Source: Pseudomonadota bacterium
GTDB lineage: Bacteria; Pseudomonadota; Alphaproteobacteria; Rhizobiales; Beijerinckiaceae
Reading direction: 5' to 3'
Assembly: GCA_023386155.1 (NCBI GenBank)
Contig: JAEWKH010000157.1
Location: 1 to 61,926, forward strand
Length of the DNA stretch: 61,926 nt
In this document: positions 34,685 to 44,247 of the stretch, in pieces
Position numbering within the stretch: the stretch's first letter is position 1
Layout of the letters: the number at the start of each line of letters is the position of its first letter
Translations under genes and position numbers: made by a program
Notes under the pieces: model-generated
What the model was told of the DNA's origin: nothing
What the model saw: only the letters and a program-made list of their open reading frames with translations
Database searches by the model: none

Positions 34685-37600
34685 GTGTCCAGCGTACCGC
34701 GCGTGTTTTCCATCCCTCCGGGCTGCGCCTTCCTGCCGGCCCTGGTGGACGCGCTGCTCGACGGCCGCCTCGTCGGGCCGCTGGCCGACGATCCCGCGGC
34801 CCTCGCCGACATCACCATCTATGTCCCCAACCGCCGCGCCACCCGGGCGCTGATCGCGCTTCTGGCCGAGCGCGGCGACGGCAGGGCGCAGCTCCTGCCG
34901 CGCATCGTCCCCCTGGGCGAGACCGACGAGGCCGAGTTCGAGCTGACGGGACTGGAGGGCACGCCCCTGCAGGAAGCCGCGAGCCTCAAGCCTCCGATCC
35001 CGCCCCTGGAGCGAAGGCTCATCCTCACGCGGCTCGTGCAGCGCTGGTCGGCCGAGGTGGACCGTGCGCTGCTGCAGCTCGGCCCCGAGGTGCCGTTCAT
35101 GGTGCCCGCCTCGCCCGCCGACGCGGTGAACCTAGCGGGCGACCTGGAGACCCTGATGGATGCCTTCACCACGGAAGGCATCGACTGGCACGCCCTCGAA
35201 CTGGCGGTCGATTCCGACTACTCGAAATATTTCGAGATCACGCGTCACTTCGTTCAGATCGCCAGCGAGAACTGGCCCAGGATCCTCGCCGAGCGCCAGG
35301 CGAGCGACCCGGCGCAAAGACGCAATGCGCTCCTCGAAGCCGAGGCGCGGCGCCTCACCCGCGAGCGGCCGGAGCACCCGATCATCGTGGCGGGCTCGAC
35401 CGGCTCCGTGCCGGCGACCGCCCATCTCATGGGCGTCATCGCGCGTCTGCCGAAGGGCGCCATCGTGCTGCCCGGCCTCGACACGGACCTCGACGAGGAG
35501 AGCTGGGCCACCATCGGGGGCATCGGCGACGACGAGACCGATCCGGTGCACGGACATCCGCAGGCCTCGCTCCGCCGTCTCCTCGACAGGCATCTGCGCA
35601 TCAAGCGCGCGGACGTCGCCGTTCTCGGGGACGTGCCGGAGGCCGCGAAAGCCCGCAATCATCTGCTCTCCGAAGCCCTGCGCCCGGCCGACACCACGGA
35701 CCGCTGGTCGCTGATCGCGCCCGAGGACCGCGCATCCATGAGCGCCAGCGGCTGCGAGGGCCTTGCCATCGTCGAAGCCATGGACGAGCGCGAGGAGGCC
35801 CTCGCCATCGCCATCGCGCTGCGAGAAACCATCGCGCATCCGCACAGGACGGCGGCCCTCGTCACGCCGGATCGCGCCCTGGCGGCCCGCGTCACCGCGG
35901 AGCTGGCCCGCTGGGGCCTGAGCATCGAGGATTCCGCCGGCATTCCGCTGTCCGACACGCCGGCCGGACGTCTTGCGCGTCTGGCCGCGGAAGCCGCCGC
36001 CGACGATCTGAGACCCGTGCGGCTGCTGGCGCTGCTGGCGCATCCGCTCGTGCGCCTCGGCCTGTCCCGCGCGGCGGTGGAGCATGCCGCGAGCGTGCTC
36101 GAAATCGGCGTGCTGCGCGGGCCTGCTCCCGCGCTCGGCATCGAGGGCATGCGTGCGGCGCTCGCCAGCCGCCGCAGCGAGGGCGATCATCGCACCCCGC
36201 GCCCGCGCAAGCGCCTCACCGAGGCCGATTGGGATCTCGCCGACGAGTTGCTGCAGCGACTCGGCGTTGCCTTCGACACCTTCACGCCCGCCGCGCATGG
36301 CGAGGGACGGCTCGACCTCATGTCCCTGGTGGAAGACCACCGCCGGGCCGTCGAGCTGCTGTGGACGGGTCCCGAGGACGAGGGGGAAGAGCAGGACGAC
36401 GATTCCTCGAAGGAAGCGCTCGCCGCGCTCTTCGACGATCTGGAGCATTCCGACATCCGCGCGGAGGAGGGCCATCCCCTCGCGGGCCGCTTCGTCGATT
36501 ATCCGACCTTCTTCACCGCACTCGCCAAGCAGCGCTCCTTGAGCCCCTCGCCCCGCTCCACGCACCGGCGCCTGAAGATTCTCGGCCTTCTCGAAGCGCG
36601 CCTTCTCTCCGTCGACCGGGTGGTGCTCGGCGGATTGGACGAGGGCTCCTGGCCGCCGCGCACGGTGACGGATGCGTTCCTCAACCGCCCCATGCGCGCA
36701 CGCGTCGGCCTGATGCCGCCCGAGCGGCGCATCGGACAGACGGCGCACGATTTCGTGCAGGCGCTCGGCACCCATGACGTGGTGATCACGCGCGCCCACA
36801 AGCGCGACGGCTCCCCCATGGTGCCCTCGCGCTTCCTGCAGCGGCTCAAGGCCTTCACCGGCAAGGACGTGTGGGAGCGGATGACGAAGGCCGGCGAGTA
36901 TTACCGCCGCCTCGCCCGTACCCTCGACACGCCGGAGCCCGCGCCTCCCCTGCCCCGCCCGCGGCCGAGGCCCGATCCGGCCCTGTTCCCGCGCGCGTTG
37001 AGCGTCACGGAGATCGAGACGCTGGTGCGCGACCCGTATTCCATCTTCGCGCGTCACATCCTCAAGCTCGACGCCCTCGATGCGATCGCCATCACGCCGA
37101 GCGCCGCGGATCGCGGCACGATCATCCATGACGTGGTCGGGCAATTCGCGGAGAAATATCCGAAGGCCATTCCGGCTCACGCGCTGGAGGAGCTGCTCGC
37201 CCTCGGCGCCGATGCCTTCGCCGGCATCGCCGAGGCCTATCCTGAACTCTATGCGGAATGGTGGCCGCGCTTCACGCGGCTCGCGACCGAGTTCGTGGTG
37301 TGGGAGCAGGCGCGCCGGCCGTCCCTCGCCGAGGTCTACGCGGAACGCTCCGGCCGCCTGTCGATCCCGCTGCCGGACGGCACGATCTTCAGCCTGCGCG
37401 CCCGCGCCGACCGCATCGAGCATCGCCGCGACGGCGGTTTCACCATCATCGATTTCAAGACCGGCCAGCCGCCCGGCGTCCGGGAAGTCTATGCCGGCTT
37501 CTCGCCGCAGCTCACGCTGGAGGCCATGATGCTGATGAAGGGCGCGTTCAAGGGCCTGCCCATGGCGAAGGAGACGCCGGACCTGATCTACGTGCATACG

Positions 37601-37852
37601 ACGGGAGGGCGCACGCCCATCGACCCGCGCGAGATCAAGCCGGGACGCGGAGAGGAGCGCTCCGTCGCGGAGATCGTGGAGGAGCATCGCCGCCGGTTCG
37701 AGGGCATGATCGTGCGCTACGCCAAGGGCGAGGCGGCTTACCTCTCGCGCCCCTTCCCGAAATATGCGCGCCGCTTCTCGGAATACGATCACCTGGCGCG
37801 GGTGAAGGAATGGTCGCTGGCGAGCGCGGGCGGCGGCGAGGGTTCCGAATGA
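34685..37852 (+). CDS. addB: Double-strand break repair protein AddB
   Basis: A 1055-residue subunit of the AddAB helicase-nuclease, which processes double-strand ends for RecA recombination. It begins at a GTG (VSSVPRVFSIPPGCAFLPAL), 10 bases after the murU-like gene. The C-terminal PD-(D/E)XK nuclease shows FTIIDFKTGQPP and, further on, YAGFSPQLTLEAMML. The final ATGA overlaps the addA start, so the two subunits are translationally coupled. Confidence 0.95.
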   Translation: MSSVPRVFSIPPGCAFLPALVDALLDGRLVGPLADDPAALADITIYVPNRRATRALIALLAERGDGRAQLLPRIVPLGETDEAEFELTGLEGTPLQEAASLKPPIPPLERRLILTRLVQRWSAEVDRALLQLGPEVPFMVPASPADAVNLAGDLETLMDAFTTEGIDWHALELAVDSDYSKYFEITRHFVQIASENWPRILAERQASDPAQRRNALLEAEARRLTRERPEHPIIVAGSTGSVPATAHLMGVIARLPKGAIVLPGLDTDLDEESWATIGGIGDDETDPVHGHPQASLRRLLDRHLRIKRADVAVLGDVPEAAKARNHLLSEALRPADTTDRWSLIAPEDRASMSASGCEGLAIVEAMDEREEALAIAIALRETIAHPHRTAALVTPDRALAARVTAELARWGLSIEDSAGIPLSDTPAGRLARLAAEAAADDLRPVRLLALLAHPLVRLGLSRAAVEHAASVLEIGVLRGPAPALGIEGMRAALASRRSEGDHRTPRPRKRLTEADWDLADELLQRLGVAFDTFTPAAHGEGRLDLMSLVEDHRRAVELLWTGPEDEGEEQDDDSSKEALAALFDDLEHSDIRAEEGHPLAGRFVDYPTFFTALAKQRSLSPSPRSTHRRLKILGLLEARLLSVDRVVLGGLDEGSWPPRTVTDAFLNRPMRARVGLMPPERRIGQTAHDFVQALGTHDVVITRAHKRDGSPMVPSRFLQRLKAFTGKDVWERMTKAGEYYRRLARTLDTPEPAPPLPRPRPRPDPALFPRALSVTEIETLVRDPYSIFARHILKLDALDAIAITPSAADRGTIIHDVVGQFAEKYPKAIPAHALEELLALGADAFAGIAEAYPELYAEWWPRFTRLATEFVVWEQARRPSLAEVYAERSGRLSIPLPDGTIFSLRARADRIEHRRDGGFTIIDFKTGQPPGVREVYAGFSPQLTLEAMMLMKGAFKGLPMAKETPDLIYVHTTGGRTPIDPREIKPGRGEERSVAEIVEEHRRRFEGMIVRYAKGEAAYLSRPFPKYARRFSEYDHLARVKEWSLASAGGGEGSE

Positions 37853-40800
37853 GCACCGATCTCGTCATCCCGGAATACACCAAGGACGCGCAGCGCCGCG
37901 CCGCAAACCCGCGCGCCTCGGCCTGGGTGTCGGCCAATGCAGGCGCCGGCAAGACCAAGGTGCTCACCGACCGCGTGGTGCGCCTGCTGCTGGCGGGCTC
38001 GCTGCCGGGGCGCATCCTGTGTCTCACCTTCACCAAGGCCGCCGCCGCCAACATGGCGATCCGCGTCTTCGAGCGCCTGGGACGCTGGGTGACCCTCGAC
38101 GAGGAGAGCCTCGTCAGGGAGCTGACGGAGCTCGAAGGCGCGAAGCCGACGCGCCAGCAGGTCAAGCTCGCTCGCACGCTCTTTGCGCGCGCGGTGGAGA
38201 CGCCCGGCGGCCTGAAGATCGACACCATCCACGCCTTCTGCGAGCGGCTCCTGCATCTCGTGCCCTTCGAGGCCAACGTGCCCGCGCGCTTCGCCGTCCT
38301 CGACGAGAGCCAGACCGACGAGATGCTCGCGCAGGCGACGGCCAACGTGATGGCCGATGCGGCAAGCGGCAATTTCCCGGAACTCGCCGACGCGCTCGAC
38401 ATCGTCAGCGTCGATGCGGTGGGCGACGCGCTCACCGCGGCGATCGACGCGGCCTTGAAGTGCAAGACCTTCCTGCACGATCCGAAGGGTCCCGCGCGGC
38501 TTCGTCGGGAACTCGGCCTGGGGCCGGACGAGACGCTCGAGAGCATCGAGAATGCGATGCTCGAAGGTGGCATCGCGCCGGGTGAATGGGCGTCCATCGC
38601 GCAGGAACTGCTCGCCGGAAAAGCGACCGACCAGGAGCGCGCCGCGTCCTTCATCGCTGCCGCCGAAGCCCAGGATCCGGACGAGAAGCTCAAGCATTAC
38701 CTGTCGGTCTTCCTGAAGGAATCGGATTGGACTCCACGGGCTGAATCGCGCCTCGTGACGAAGTCCGTCAGTCCTGCCTTGAAGGAACGGCTGCTCACCG
38801 AGCAGGCCCGCATCTGGCAGCTCGTCGACAAGCGCAAGGCCGCGCGCGCCGCCGAGCGGACGAATGCGCTGTTCACTTTGGCCGCCGAAATCCACACCCG
38901 CGTCGAGCAGGCGAAGATGCGCCTCGGCGCGCTCGACTTCCAGGACCTCATCGACAAGACTCTCGCGCTGCTGTCGCGCGGCGACACCGCCTGGGTGCTC
39001 TACAAGCTCGATCGCGGCATCGATCACGTGCTGATCGACGAGGCGCAGGACACGAACCCGGAGCAATGGGAAATCCTGCGCAAAATCACCGAGGATTTCA
39101 CCGCGGGCGCAGGCGCCGCGGGACATCGCGTGCGCACGCTCTTCGCCGTGGGCGATCCCAAGCAGTCGATCTACGGCTTCCAGGGAGCCGCCCCGCAGGA
39201 ATTCGAATCCACCCGCCGCGACTGGTCGCAGAAGGTGCGCGAGGCGGAGCTTCACTTCGAGGACGTGTCGCTCACCATGTCGTTCCGCTCGGCCAAGGCG
39301 GTGCTCTTGGCGGTCGATGCCACCTTCGCGGTCGACCGGCATTTCAAGGGCCTGTCCTTCGAGGACAAGGCCGTCGGCACCGTGCACGAGAGCGCGCGCC
39401 CGCATGCGCCGGGCCTCGTGGAGCTGTGGCCCGTCGAAACGCCCGCGGAGGAAGAGGAGCCCGAGGCCTGGGTGCTGCCCATCGACGAGCCGGAGCAGCA
39501 ATCCCCGCCCGTCGTCGTCGCACGGCGCATCGCGCAGGCGGTGAAGTGCTGGACCACCAAGGGCGACGAGATGGGCCGCGTCTGGACGGCCGGCGACGTG
39601 CTCGTGCTGGTGCGAAAGCGCGGCGCGGCCTTCGAGGCGGTGATCCGCGCGCTCAAGGAAGCGGGCGTGCCGGTGGCGGGCGCGGACCGGCTCAATATCG
39701 GCGAGCACATCGCCGTGCTCGACCTCGTGGCGGCCGGCCGTTCGGCGCTTCTGCCCGACGACGACCTCACCCTCGCGACCGCGCTGAAATCCCCCCTGGT
39801 CGGCCTGACCGACGACGATCTCATCCGCATCGCCGCCGGCCGCGCCGACGAGGAATCGCTGCACATGGCCCTGGAGCGCCACGCGGAAGCCGGCGATGCG
39901 AAGGCCCGGCGCGGATGCGAGGCGCTCCATGCCTGGCGCGAACTCGCGCGCGTTCACGGCCCCTTCGGGTTCTTCGCCACCCTGCTCGGCCCGCGCGGCG
40001 GGCGCTCGCTCCTGGTGGCGCGGCTGGGCAGCGAGGCGGGCGACGCCATCGACGCCTTCCTGTGCTTCGCGCATCAATCGGAGATGATGGAGACGCCTTC
40101 CCTCACCGTCTTCCTCAATCGGTTCGAATCCGCCTCCCACACCATCAAGCGCGACCTCGATTCCGTGAACAACGAGGTGCGCGTGATGACCGTGCACGGC
40201 GCCAAGGGTCTCGAGGCTCCCATCGTGGTGCTCATCGACGGCTGCGAGGTGCTGGGCCGCGATCCGGCGCTGTTGCAGCTTCCGACGAAGACGGGCGAGA
40301 AGATCCCTGTCTGGTCGCCGGGCAAGACCTCCGATTCGAGCGTGATGACGCAGGCGCGCGACCTCCTGCACGCCAAGGGCCGCGAGGAGCACAACCGCCT
40401 GCTCTACGTGGCCATGACCCGCGCCAAGGACCGGCTGGTGATCGCGCCCTATCTCACGGGCAGGAAGGAATCGCCGCAGGAAGCCTGGTGCGAGATGATC
40501 CGCCACGGGCTCGTCGAGAAGGCCGGCGGCCTGGAACTCGACGAGGCGCCCTATGGCCCGATCTCGGTCTGGCGCGACGGCTCGCCCCTTGCCCGCACCC
40601 TGGCGGCCGAGTCGGACGTCGCGCTCCTCGATCCCATCGCGGTGCCGGATTGGCTCACGGCCGCTGCCTCCCCGGAGCCCGAGCCCCTGCCGCCGATCCG
40701 CCCCTCCAGCGCGCTCGGCGCGGCCGACCGCATGACGCGGCCGGGCGACGGCCCCTACGCGCCCGAGGCCCGGCTGCGCGGCACCCTGGTCCATGCCCTG

Positions 40801-41286
40801 CTGGAGCGCCTGCCCGCGCTGGCGCCCGAGCACCGGGAAGGCATGGCGCGGGCCTATGTGAAGGCGCGCGCGCCGCGTCTCCCCGCGGACCTGCGCGAAT
40901 CGATCCTGGTCAATGCCCTCGACGTCCTCGGCCATGCCGACCTCGCGCCTCTCTTCGGCAAGGGCTCGCGGGCCGAGGCGCCCATCGCCGGGCGCGTGGT
41001 GACGCCCGAGGGCGCGATCATGGTGTCGGGCCAGATCGACCGGCTCGCCGTCCTCGAGACCGAGGTTCTGGTGGCCGATTTCAAGACGACGGCGCGGCCG
41101 CCCAGGGCCGGCCAGTCGCCCCCGCGATCCTATGCGGCGCAGCTCGCCCTCTACCGGTCGCTGCTCGCCGAGATCTATCCGGGCAAGCGGATCCGCACCT
41201 TCCTGGTCTGGACCTCGGGCCCCGTGATCCACGAGCTGGGGGAACCGGAGCTGGAATCGGCACTTACCCTCATCAAAGCGGCGTGA
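37849..41286 (+). CDS. addA: Double-strand break repair helicase-nuclease AddA
   Basis: A 1145-residue UvrD-type helicase with nuclease. Walker A is WVSANAGAGKTKVLTDR (26-42), motif II is HVLIDEAQDTNPEQW, motif III FAVGDPKQSIYGFQGA, motif V VMTVHGAKGLEAP, motif VI LLYVAMTRAKDRL. The C-terminal nuclease shows VLVADFKTTARPP followed by SYAAQLALYRSLL. The ATG at 37849 overlaps the addB stop as ATGA. Longer in-frame extensions into addB are rejected. Confidence 0.97.
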   Translation: MSTDLVIPEYTKDAQRRAANPRASAWVSANAGAGKTKVLTDRVVRLLLAGSLPGRILCLTFTKAAAANMAIRVFERLGRWVTLDEESLVRELTELEGAKPTRQQVKLARTLFARAVETPGGLKIDTIHAFCERLLHLVPFEANVPARFAVLDESQTDEMLAQATANVMADAASGNFPELADALDIVSVDAVGDALTAAIDAALKCKTFLHDPKGPARLRRELGLGPDETLESIENAMLEGGIAPGEWASIAQELLAGKATDQERAASFIAAAEAQDPDEKLKHYLSVFLKESDWTPRAESRLVTKSVSPALKERLLTEQARIWQLVDKRKAARAAERTNALFTLAAEIHTRVEQAKMRLGALDFQDLIDKTLALLSRGDTAWVLYKLDRGIDHVLIDEAQDTNPEQWEILRKITEDFTAGAGAAGHRVRTLFAVGDPKQSIYGFQGAAPQEFESTRRDWSQKVREAELHFEDVSLTMSFRSAKAVLLAVDATFAVDRHFKGLSFEDKAVGTVHESARPHAPGLVELWPVETPAEEEEPEAWVLPIDEPEQQSPPVVVARRIAQAVKCWTTKGDEMGRVWTAGDVLVLVRKRGAAFEAVIRALKEAGVPVAGADRLNIGEHIAVLDLVAAGRSALLPDDDLTLATALKSPLVGLTDDDLIRIAAGRADEESLHMALERHAEAGDAKARRGCEALHAWRELARVHGPFGFFATLLGPRGGRSLLVARLGSEAGDAIDAFLCFAHQSEMMETPSLTVFLNRFESASHTIKRDLDSVNNEVRVMTVHGAKGLEAPIVVLIDGCEVLGRDPALLQLPTKTGEKIPVWSPGKTSDSSVMTQARDLLHAKGREEHNRLLYVAMTRAKDRLVIAPYLTGRKESPQEAWCEMIRHGLVEKAGGLELDEAPYGPISVWRDGSPLARTLAAESDVALLDPIAVPDWLTAAASPEPEPLPPIRPSSALGAADRMTRPGDGPYAPEARLRGTLVHALLERLPALAPEHREGMARAYVKARAPRLPADLRESILVNALDVLGHADLAPLFGKGSRAEAPIAGRVVTPEGAIMVSGQIDRLAVLETEVLVADFKTTARPPRAGQSPPRSYAAQLALYRSLLAEIYPGKRIRTFLVWTSGPVIHELGEPELESALTLIKAA

Positions 41287-41387
41287 GGGAAAGGGCCCTT
41301 GCTTGATTCCCCCAGGCCGGGTTCTTACCTTGGCCCTATAGCCGAGCGGCTCGTTCTTGAGTCGCGTTCAAAGTCAAAGGTGATGGC

Positions 41388-41708
41388 ATGGCGACCGTAA
41401 AGGTGACCGACTCAAGCTTCGCGCAGGATGTCCTGCAATCCTCCGAGCCCGTCGTGGTCGACTTCTGGGCCGAATGGTGCGGCCCCTGCCGCATGATCGG
41501 CCCGGCTCTCGAAGAGATTTCCGACGAGATGGCCGGCAAGGTGAAGATCGCCAAGCTCAACGTGGACGAGAACCCGCAGATCTCCTCCCAGCTCGGCATC
41601 CGGTCGATCCCGGCGCTGATGATGTTCAAGGACGGCAAGGTCGTCGCCCAGAAGGTCGGCGCCGCCCCCAAGGGCGAGCTCTCCCGCTGGATCCAGGCGT
41701 CGGCCTGA
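41388..41708 (+). CDS. trxA: Thioredoxin
   Basis: A 106-residue cytoplasmic thioredoxin with the WCGPC active site (Cys31, Cys34), the cis-proline loop SIPALMMF, and length typical of TrxA. It lies 100 bases after addA with room for its own promoter, and is followed by a dispersed palindromic element and the convergent folC. Confidence 0.97.
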   Translation: MATVKVTDSSFAQDVLQSSEPVVVDFWAEWCGPCRMIGPALEEISDEMAGKVKIAKLNVDENPQISSQLGIRSIPALMMFKDGKVVAQKVGAAPKGELSRWIQASA

Positions 41709-41730
41709 GCTCGAATACACTTCAATTCGC

Positions 41731-41808
41731 GTCATGGCCGGGCTCGTCCCGGCCATCCACGTTTTAACGGGTGAAGACGTGGATCCCCGGAACAGGTCCG
41801 GGGATGAC
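41731..41808. repeat. Dispersed intergenic palindromic element (double hairpin)
   Basis: Two stems, ATGGCCGGG/CCCGGCCAT (41734-41756) and ATCCCCGG/CCGGGGAT (41783-41805), are enclosed by outer pairing GTCAT/ATGAC and CCACG/CGTGG. The whole would fold as a three-way structure. I recall near-identical elements scattered between genes in many Rhizobiales genomes. It sits between the convergent trxA and folC and could terminate both. Confidence 0.75.
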
Positions 41809-41814
41809 GGAGCA

Positions 41815-43140
41815 CTACTCCGGCAGCGTCCCGTTCGCCGCCAGCACCTCGCCGGCGAGATAGAGCGAGCCGCAGATCAACACCCGGGGCGGGTGGTCCC
41901 AGACGTAGTTGTGGAGCGAGGCGAGGGCCGATTCGACGCTGGGCGCCGTCGAGGTGGTCAGGCCGACGCTCGATGCGATGGCCGCGACCTCCTCGGCTGG
42001 ACGCGCCGCGATCTGGCCGGCGATCGGCACCGCGATCACCTCGCGGGCGAGGCCGGAGAAATTCTTGAAGAAAGCCTGGCTGTCCTTGGTGCCGAGCATG
42101 CCGGTGATCAGCACGAGCGGCGCGTCCGAGCGCTCGCTCCGGTCCGCCATGGCGGCGGCGAGCACCCGGCCGCCATCAGGGTTGTGCCCCCCGTCGAGCC
42201 AGATCTCGCAGTCCTTGGGGGCGATTTCCGGCAGCCGGCCCCGGTTGAGGCGCTGCAGCCGGCCAGGCCATTCGGCCCGGGTCAGGCCCGCCTCGAAGGC
42301 CGAGGTCTCGAACTGTTCGAAGCCCGCCGCCCGCAGGGCGGCGATCGCCGTCCCGGCATTCGTGAACTGGTGGCGGCCGATGAGCTTGGGGCGCGGCAGG
42401 TCGAGAAGGCCCTTCTCGTCCTGATAGACGAGCCGTCCGCCCTCTTCATGCACGGAAAAGTCCTGCTGGCCGACGAGGAGCGGCGAGGCGCCGATGCGCT
42501 CGGCCTCGTCGCGCAGGGTCTCGTCGGCTTCCAGATAGTCTTGAGGAGCGATCACGGCCGGGCAGCCGCGCTTGAAGATGCCCGCCTTTTCCCGGGCGAT
42601 GGCCTGGAGGGTCGTGCCGAGATATTCCGCGTGGTCGTGTCCGATGGGCGTGACCACGGCGGCAGCCGGCCTGTCGATCACGTTGGTGGCGTCGAAGCGC
42701 CCCCCGAGGCCGACTTCCAGCAGGAGCACGTCGGCGGGTTCCTCCGAGAAGATCAGCAGGGCCGCCGCGGTCGTGATCTCGAACACGGTGATCGGCTCGC
42801 CCGCATTCACCGCCTCGCAGCGGCGGAAGGCCTCGACGAGCCTCTCCTCGCTCACGTAGCGCCCCCCGCCGAAGCGGCCGAGGCGGATGCGCTCATGGAA
42901 GCGCACGAGATGCGGCGAGGTATAGACGTGGACGGCGAGTCCCGCGCTCTCCAGGATCGCCCGCATGAAGGCGATGGTCGAGCCCTTGCCGTTGGTGCCC
43001 GCCACATGGATCACCGGCGGCAGGCGACGCTCCGGATGGCCGAGCTGGGCCAGAAGCCGCTGGATGCGCCCGAGCGAGAGGTCGATGGTCTTCGGGTGCA
43101 GGGCAAGAAAGCGCGCGATCAGCGCATCGGAGGATTCCAT
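41815..43140 (-). CDS. folC: Bifunctional folylpolyglutamate/dihydrofolate synthase
   Basis: A 441-residue ATP-dependent ligase that adds glutamate to folates. The P-loop is IHVAGTNGKGSTIAF, with the family motifs LEVGLGGRFDATNVI and WLDGGHNPDGG. The ATG at 43140 follows GGAGCAGGG; an upstream extension to 43206 would read through a dispersed repeat. It is the last gene of the minus-strand block after accD. Confidence 0.96.
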   Translation of the reverse strand: MESSDALIARFLALHPKTIDLSLGRIQRLLAQLGHPERRLPPVIHVAGTNGKGSTIAFMRAILESAGLAVHVYTSPHLVRFHERIRLGRFGGGRYVSEERLVEAFRRCEAVNAGEPITVFEITTAAALLIFSEEPADVLLLEVGLGGRFDATNVIDRPAAAVVTPIGHDHAEYLGTTLQAIAREKAGIFKRGCPAVIAPQDYLEADETLRDEAERIGASPLLVGQQDFSVHEEGGRLVYQDEKGLLDLPRPKLIGRHQFTNAGTAIAALRAAGFEQFETSAFEAGLTRAEWPGRLQRLNRGRLPEIAPKDCEIWLDGGHNPDGGRVLAAAMADRSERSDAPLVLITGMLGTKDSQAFFKNFSGLAREVIAVPIAGQIAARPAEEVAAIASSVGLTTSTAPSVESALASLHNYVWDHPPRVLICGSLYLAGEVLAANGTLPE

Positions 43141-43153
43141 CGCCCTGCTCCAG

Positions 43154-43198
43154 GCATGATCTGAAAGGGTGGCAACCGGTTTTCCAGCCGGATCATGC
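43154..43198. repeat. Short palindromic element GCATGATC...GATCATGC
   Basis: Perfect 8-base arms (43154-43161, 43191-43198) enclose an AACCGGTTTTCC-type core. I recall this as one of the most frequent dispersed intergenic motifs in Rhizobiales. It lies between accD and folC and could act on their shared transcript. Confidence 0.7.
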
Positions 43199-43209
43199 GA
43201 CAACAAAAG

Positions 43210-44094
43210 TTACTCGGCGGCAGCCGGGACGGCCGCGGGCGCGGCGGCCGGCGCCTTGGTGAAGAGGCGCGACAGGCGGGCGATGGTCGCCTTCAGGTCG
43301 TGCCGGTGCACGACCGCGTCCACCATGCCGTGCTCCTTCAGGTATTCGGAGCGCTGGAAGCCGTCGGGCAGCTTCTCGCGGATGGTCTGCTCGATCACGC
43401 GCGGGCCGGCGAAGCCGATGAGCGCGCCGGGCTCGGCGAGATGCACGTCGCCGAGCATGGCGTAGGACGCGGTCACGCCGCCCGTGGTCGGGTTCGTGAG
43501 CACGACGATATAGGGCAGCCTCGCATCTCGCAGGCGGCGGATCGCCACCGTGGTGCGCGGCATCTGCATGAGGGACAGGATGCCCTCCTGCATGCGCGCG
43601 CCGCCGGAGCCGGCAAAGAGCACGTAAGGGGTCTTCTTGTCGAGCGCCGTCTCGGCGCCCTTGATGAAGGCTTCGCCCGCCGCCATGCCCAGCGAGCCGC
43701 CCATGAAGCCGAAATCCTGCACCGCAATGGTCATCGGCAGGTCCTCGACCCGGCCGAAGCCGACCTTGAACGCGTCCTGCTGGCCGGTCTTGGTGCGGGC
43801 GTCCTTCAGGCGGTCGATGTAGCGCTTCTCGTCACGGAACTTCAGCGGATCGACCGGCACCTCCGGCACGGCCACGTCGAGCCAGGTGGCGCCGTCGAAC
43901 ATGAGCTGCAGGCGCTGGGTCGCGGAGATGCGCATGTGGTGGTTGGAGCCGGGGATCACCCACTGGTTCGCCTCCACGTCCTTGTGAAACACCACCTGCC
44001 CCGTCTCCGGGCACTTGATCCAGAGATTGTCCGGTGTCTCGCGCTTGAAGAGCGTCTTGATCTTCGGACGGACGACTTCGGAAATCCAGTTCAT
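43210..44094 (-). CDS. accD: Acetyl-CoA carboxylase carboxyltransferase subunit beta
   Basis: A 294-residue subunit that transfers CO2 from biotin to acetyl-CoA in fatty acid synthesis. The core motifs GSGGARMQEGILSLMQM and LTNPTTGGVTASYAMLGD are intact. The N-terminal zinc ribbon is degenerate: only the cysteine in WIKCPETG remains, and the expected second CxxC reads WVIPGSNHH. This loss is common to Rhizobiales AccD as I recall it, so the protein is probably functional. An Ala/Pro-rich tail ends the protein. Confidence 0.96.
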   Translation of the reverse strand: MNWISEVVRPKIKTLFKRETPDNLWIKCPETGQVVFHKDVEANQWVIPGSNHHMRISATQRLQLMFDGATWLDVAVPEVPVDPLKFRDEKRYIDRLKDARTKTGQQDAFKVGFGRVEDLPMTIAVQDFGFMGGSLGMAAGEAFIKGAETALDKKTPYVLFAGSGGARMQEGILSLMQMPRTTVAIRRLRDARLPYIVVLTNPTTGGVTASYAMLGDVHLAEPGALIGFAGPRVIEQTIREKLPDGFQRSEYLKEHGMVDAVVHRHDLKATIARLSRLFTKAPAAAPAAVPAAAE

Positions 44095-44124
44095 CGTTTT
44101 ACCTTCCTGTCAGCACCCCGGAAG

Positions 44125-44232
44125 CCCTCATCCTGAGGAGGCCGTCAGGCCGTCTCGAAGGATCGGGGCATCTCCAGTGCTCTCTGGACCCTCCTTCGAG
44201 ACGCAGCCCATGGCTGCTCCTCAGGATGAGGG
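44125..44232. repeat. Dispersed palindromic element between accD and trpA
   Basis: Perfect 16-base arms CCCTCATCCTGAGGAG (44125-44140) and its complement (44217-44232), with an inner GTCTCGAAGGA/TCCTTCGAGAC pair. The element occupies most of the 153-base trpA-accD gap. It matches a repeat family I recall from Bradyrhizobium and Methylobacterium. Confidence 0.78.
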
Positions 44233-44247
44233 TTCCTAGGCTATGTA

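Noticed and set aside
37258..37848. N-terminal extension of AddA through addB
   Set aside because: The ATGA overlap at 37849 is the natural coupled start, and the extension overlaps the AddB nuclease domain in another frame.
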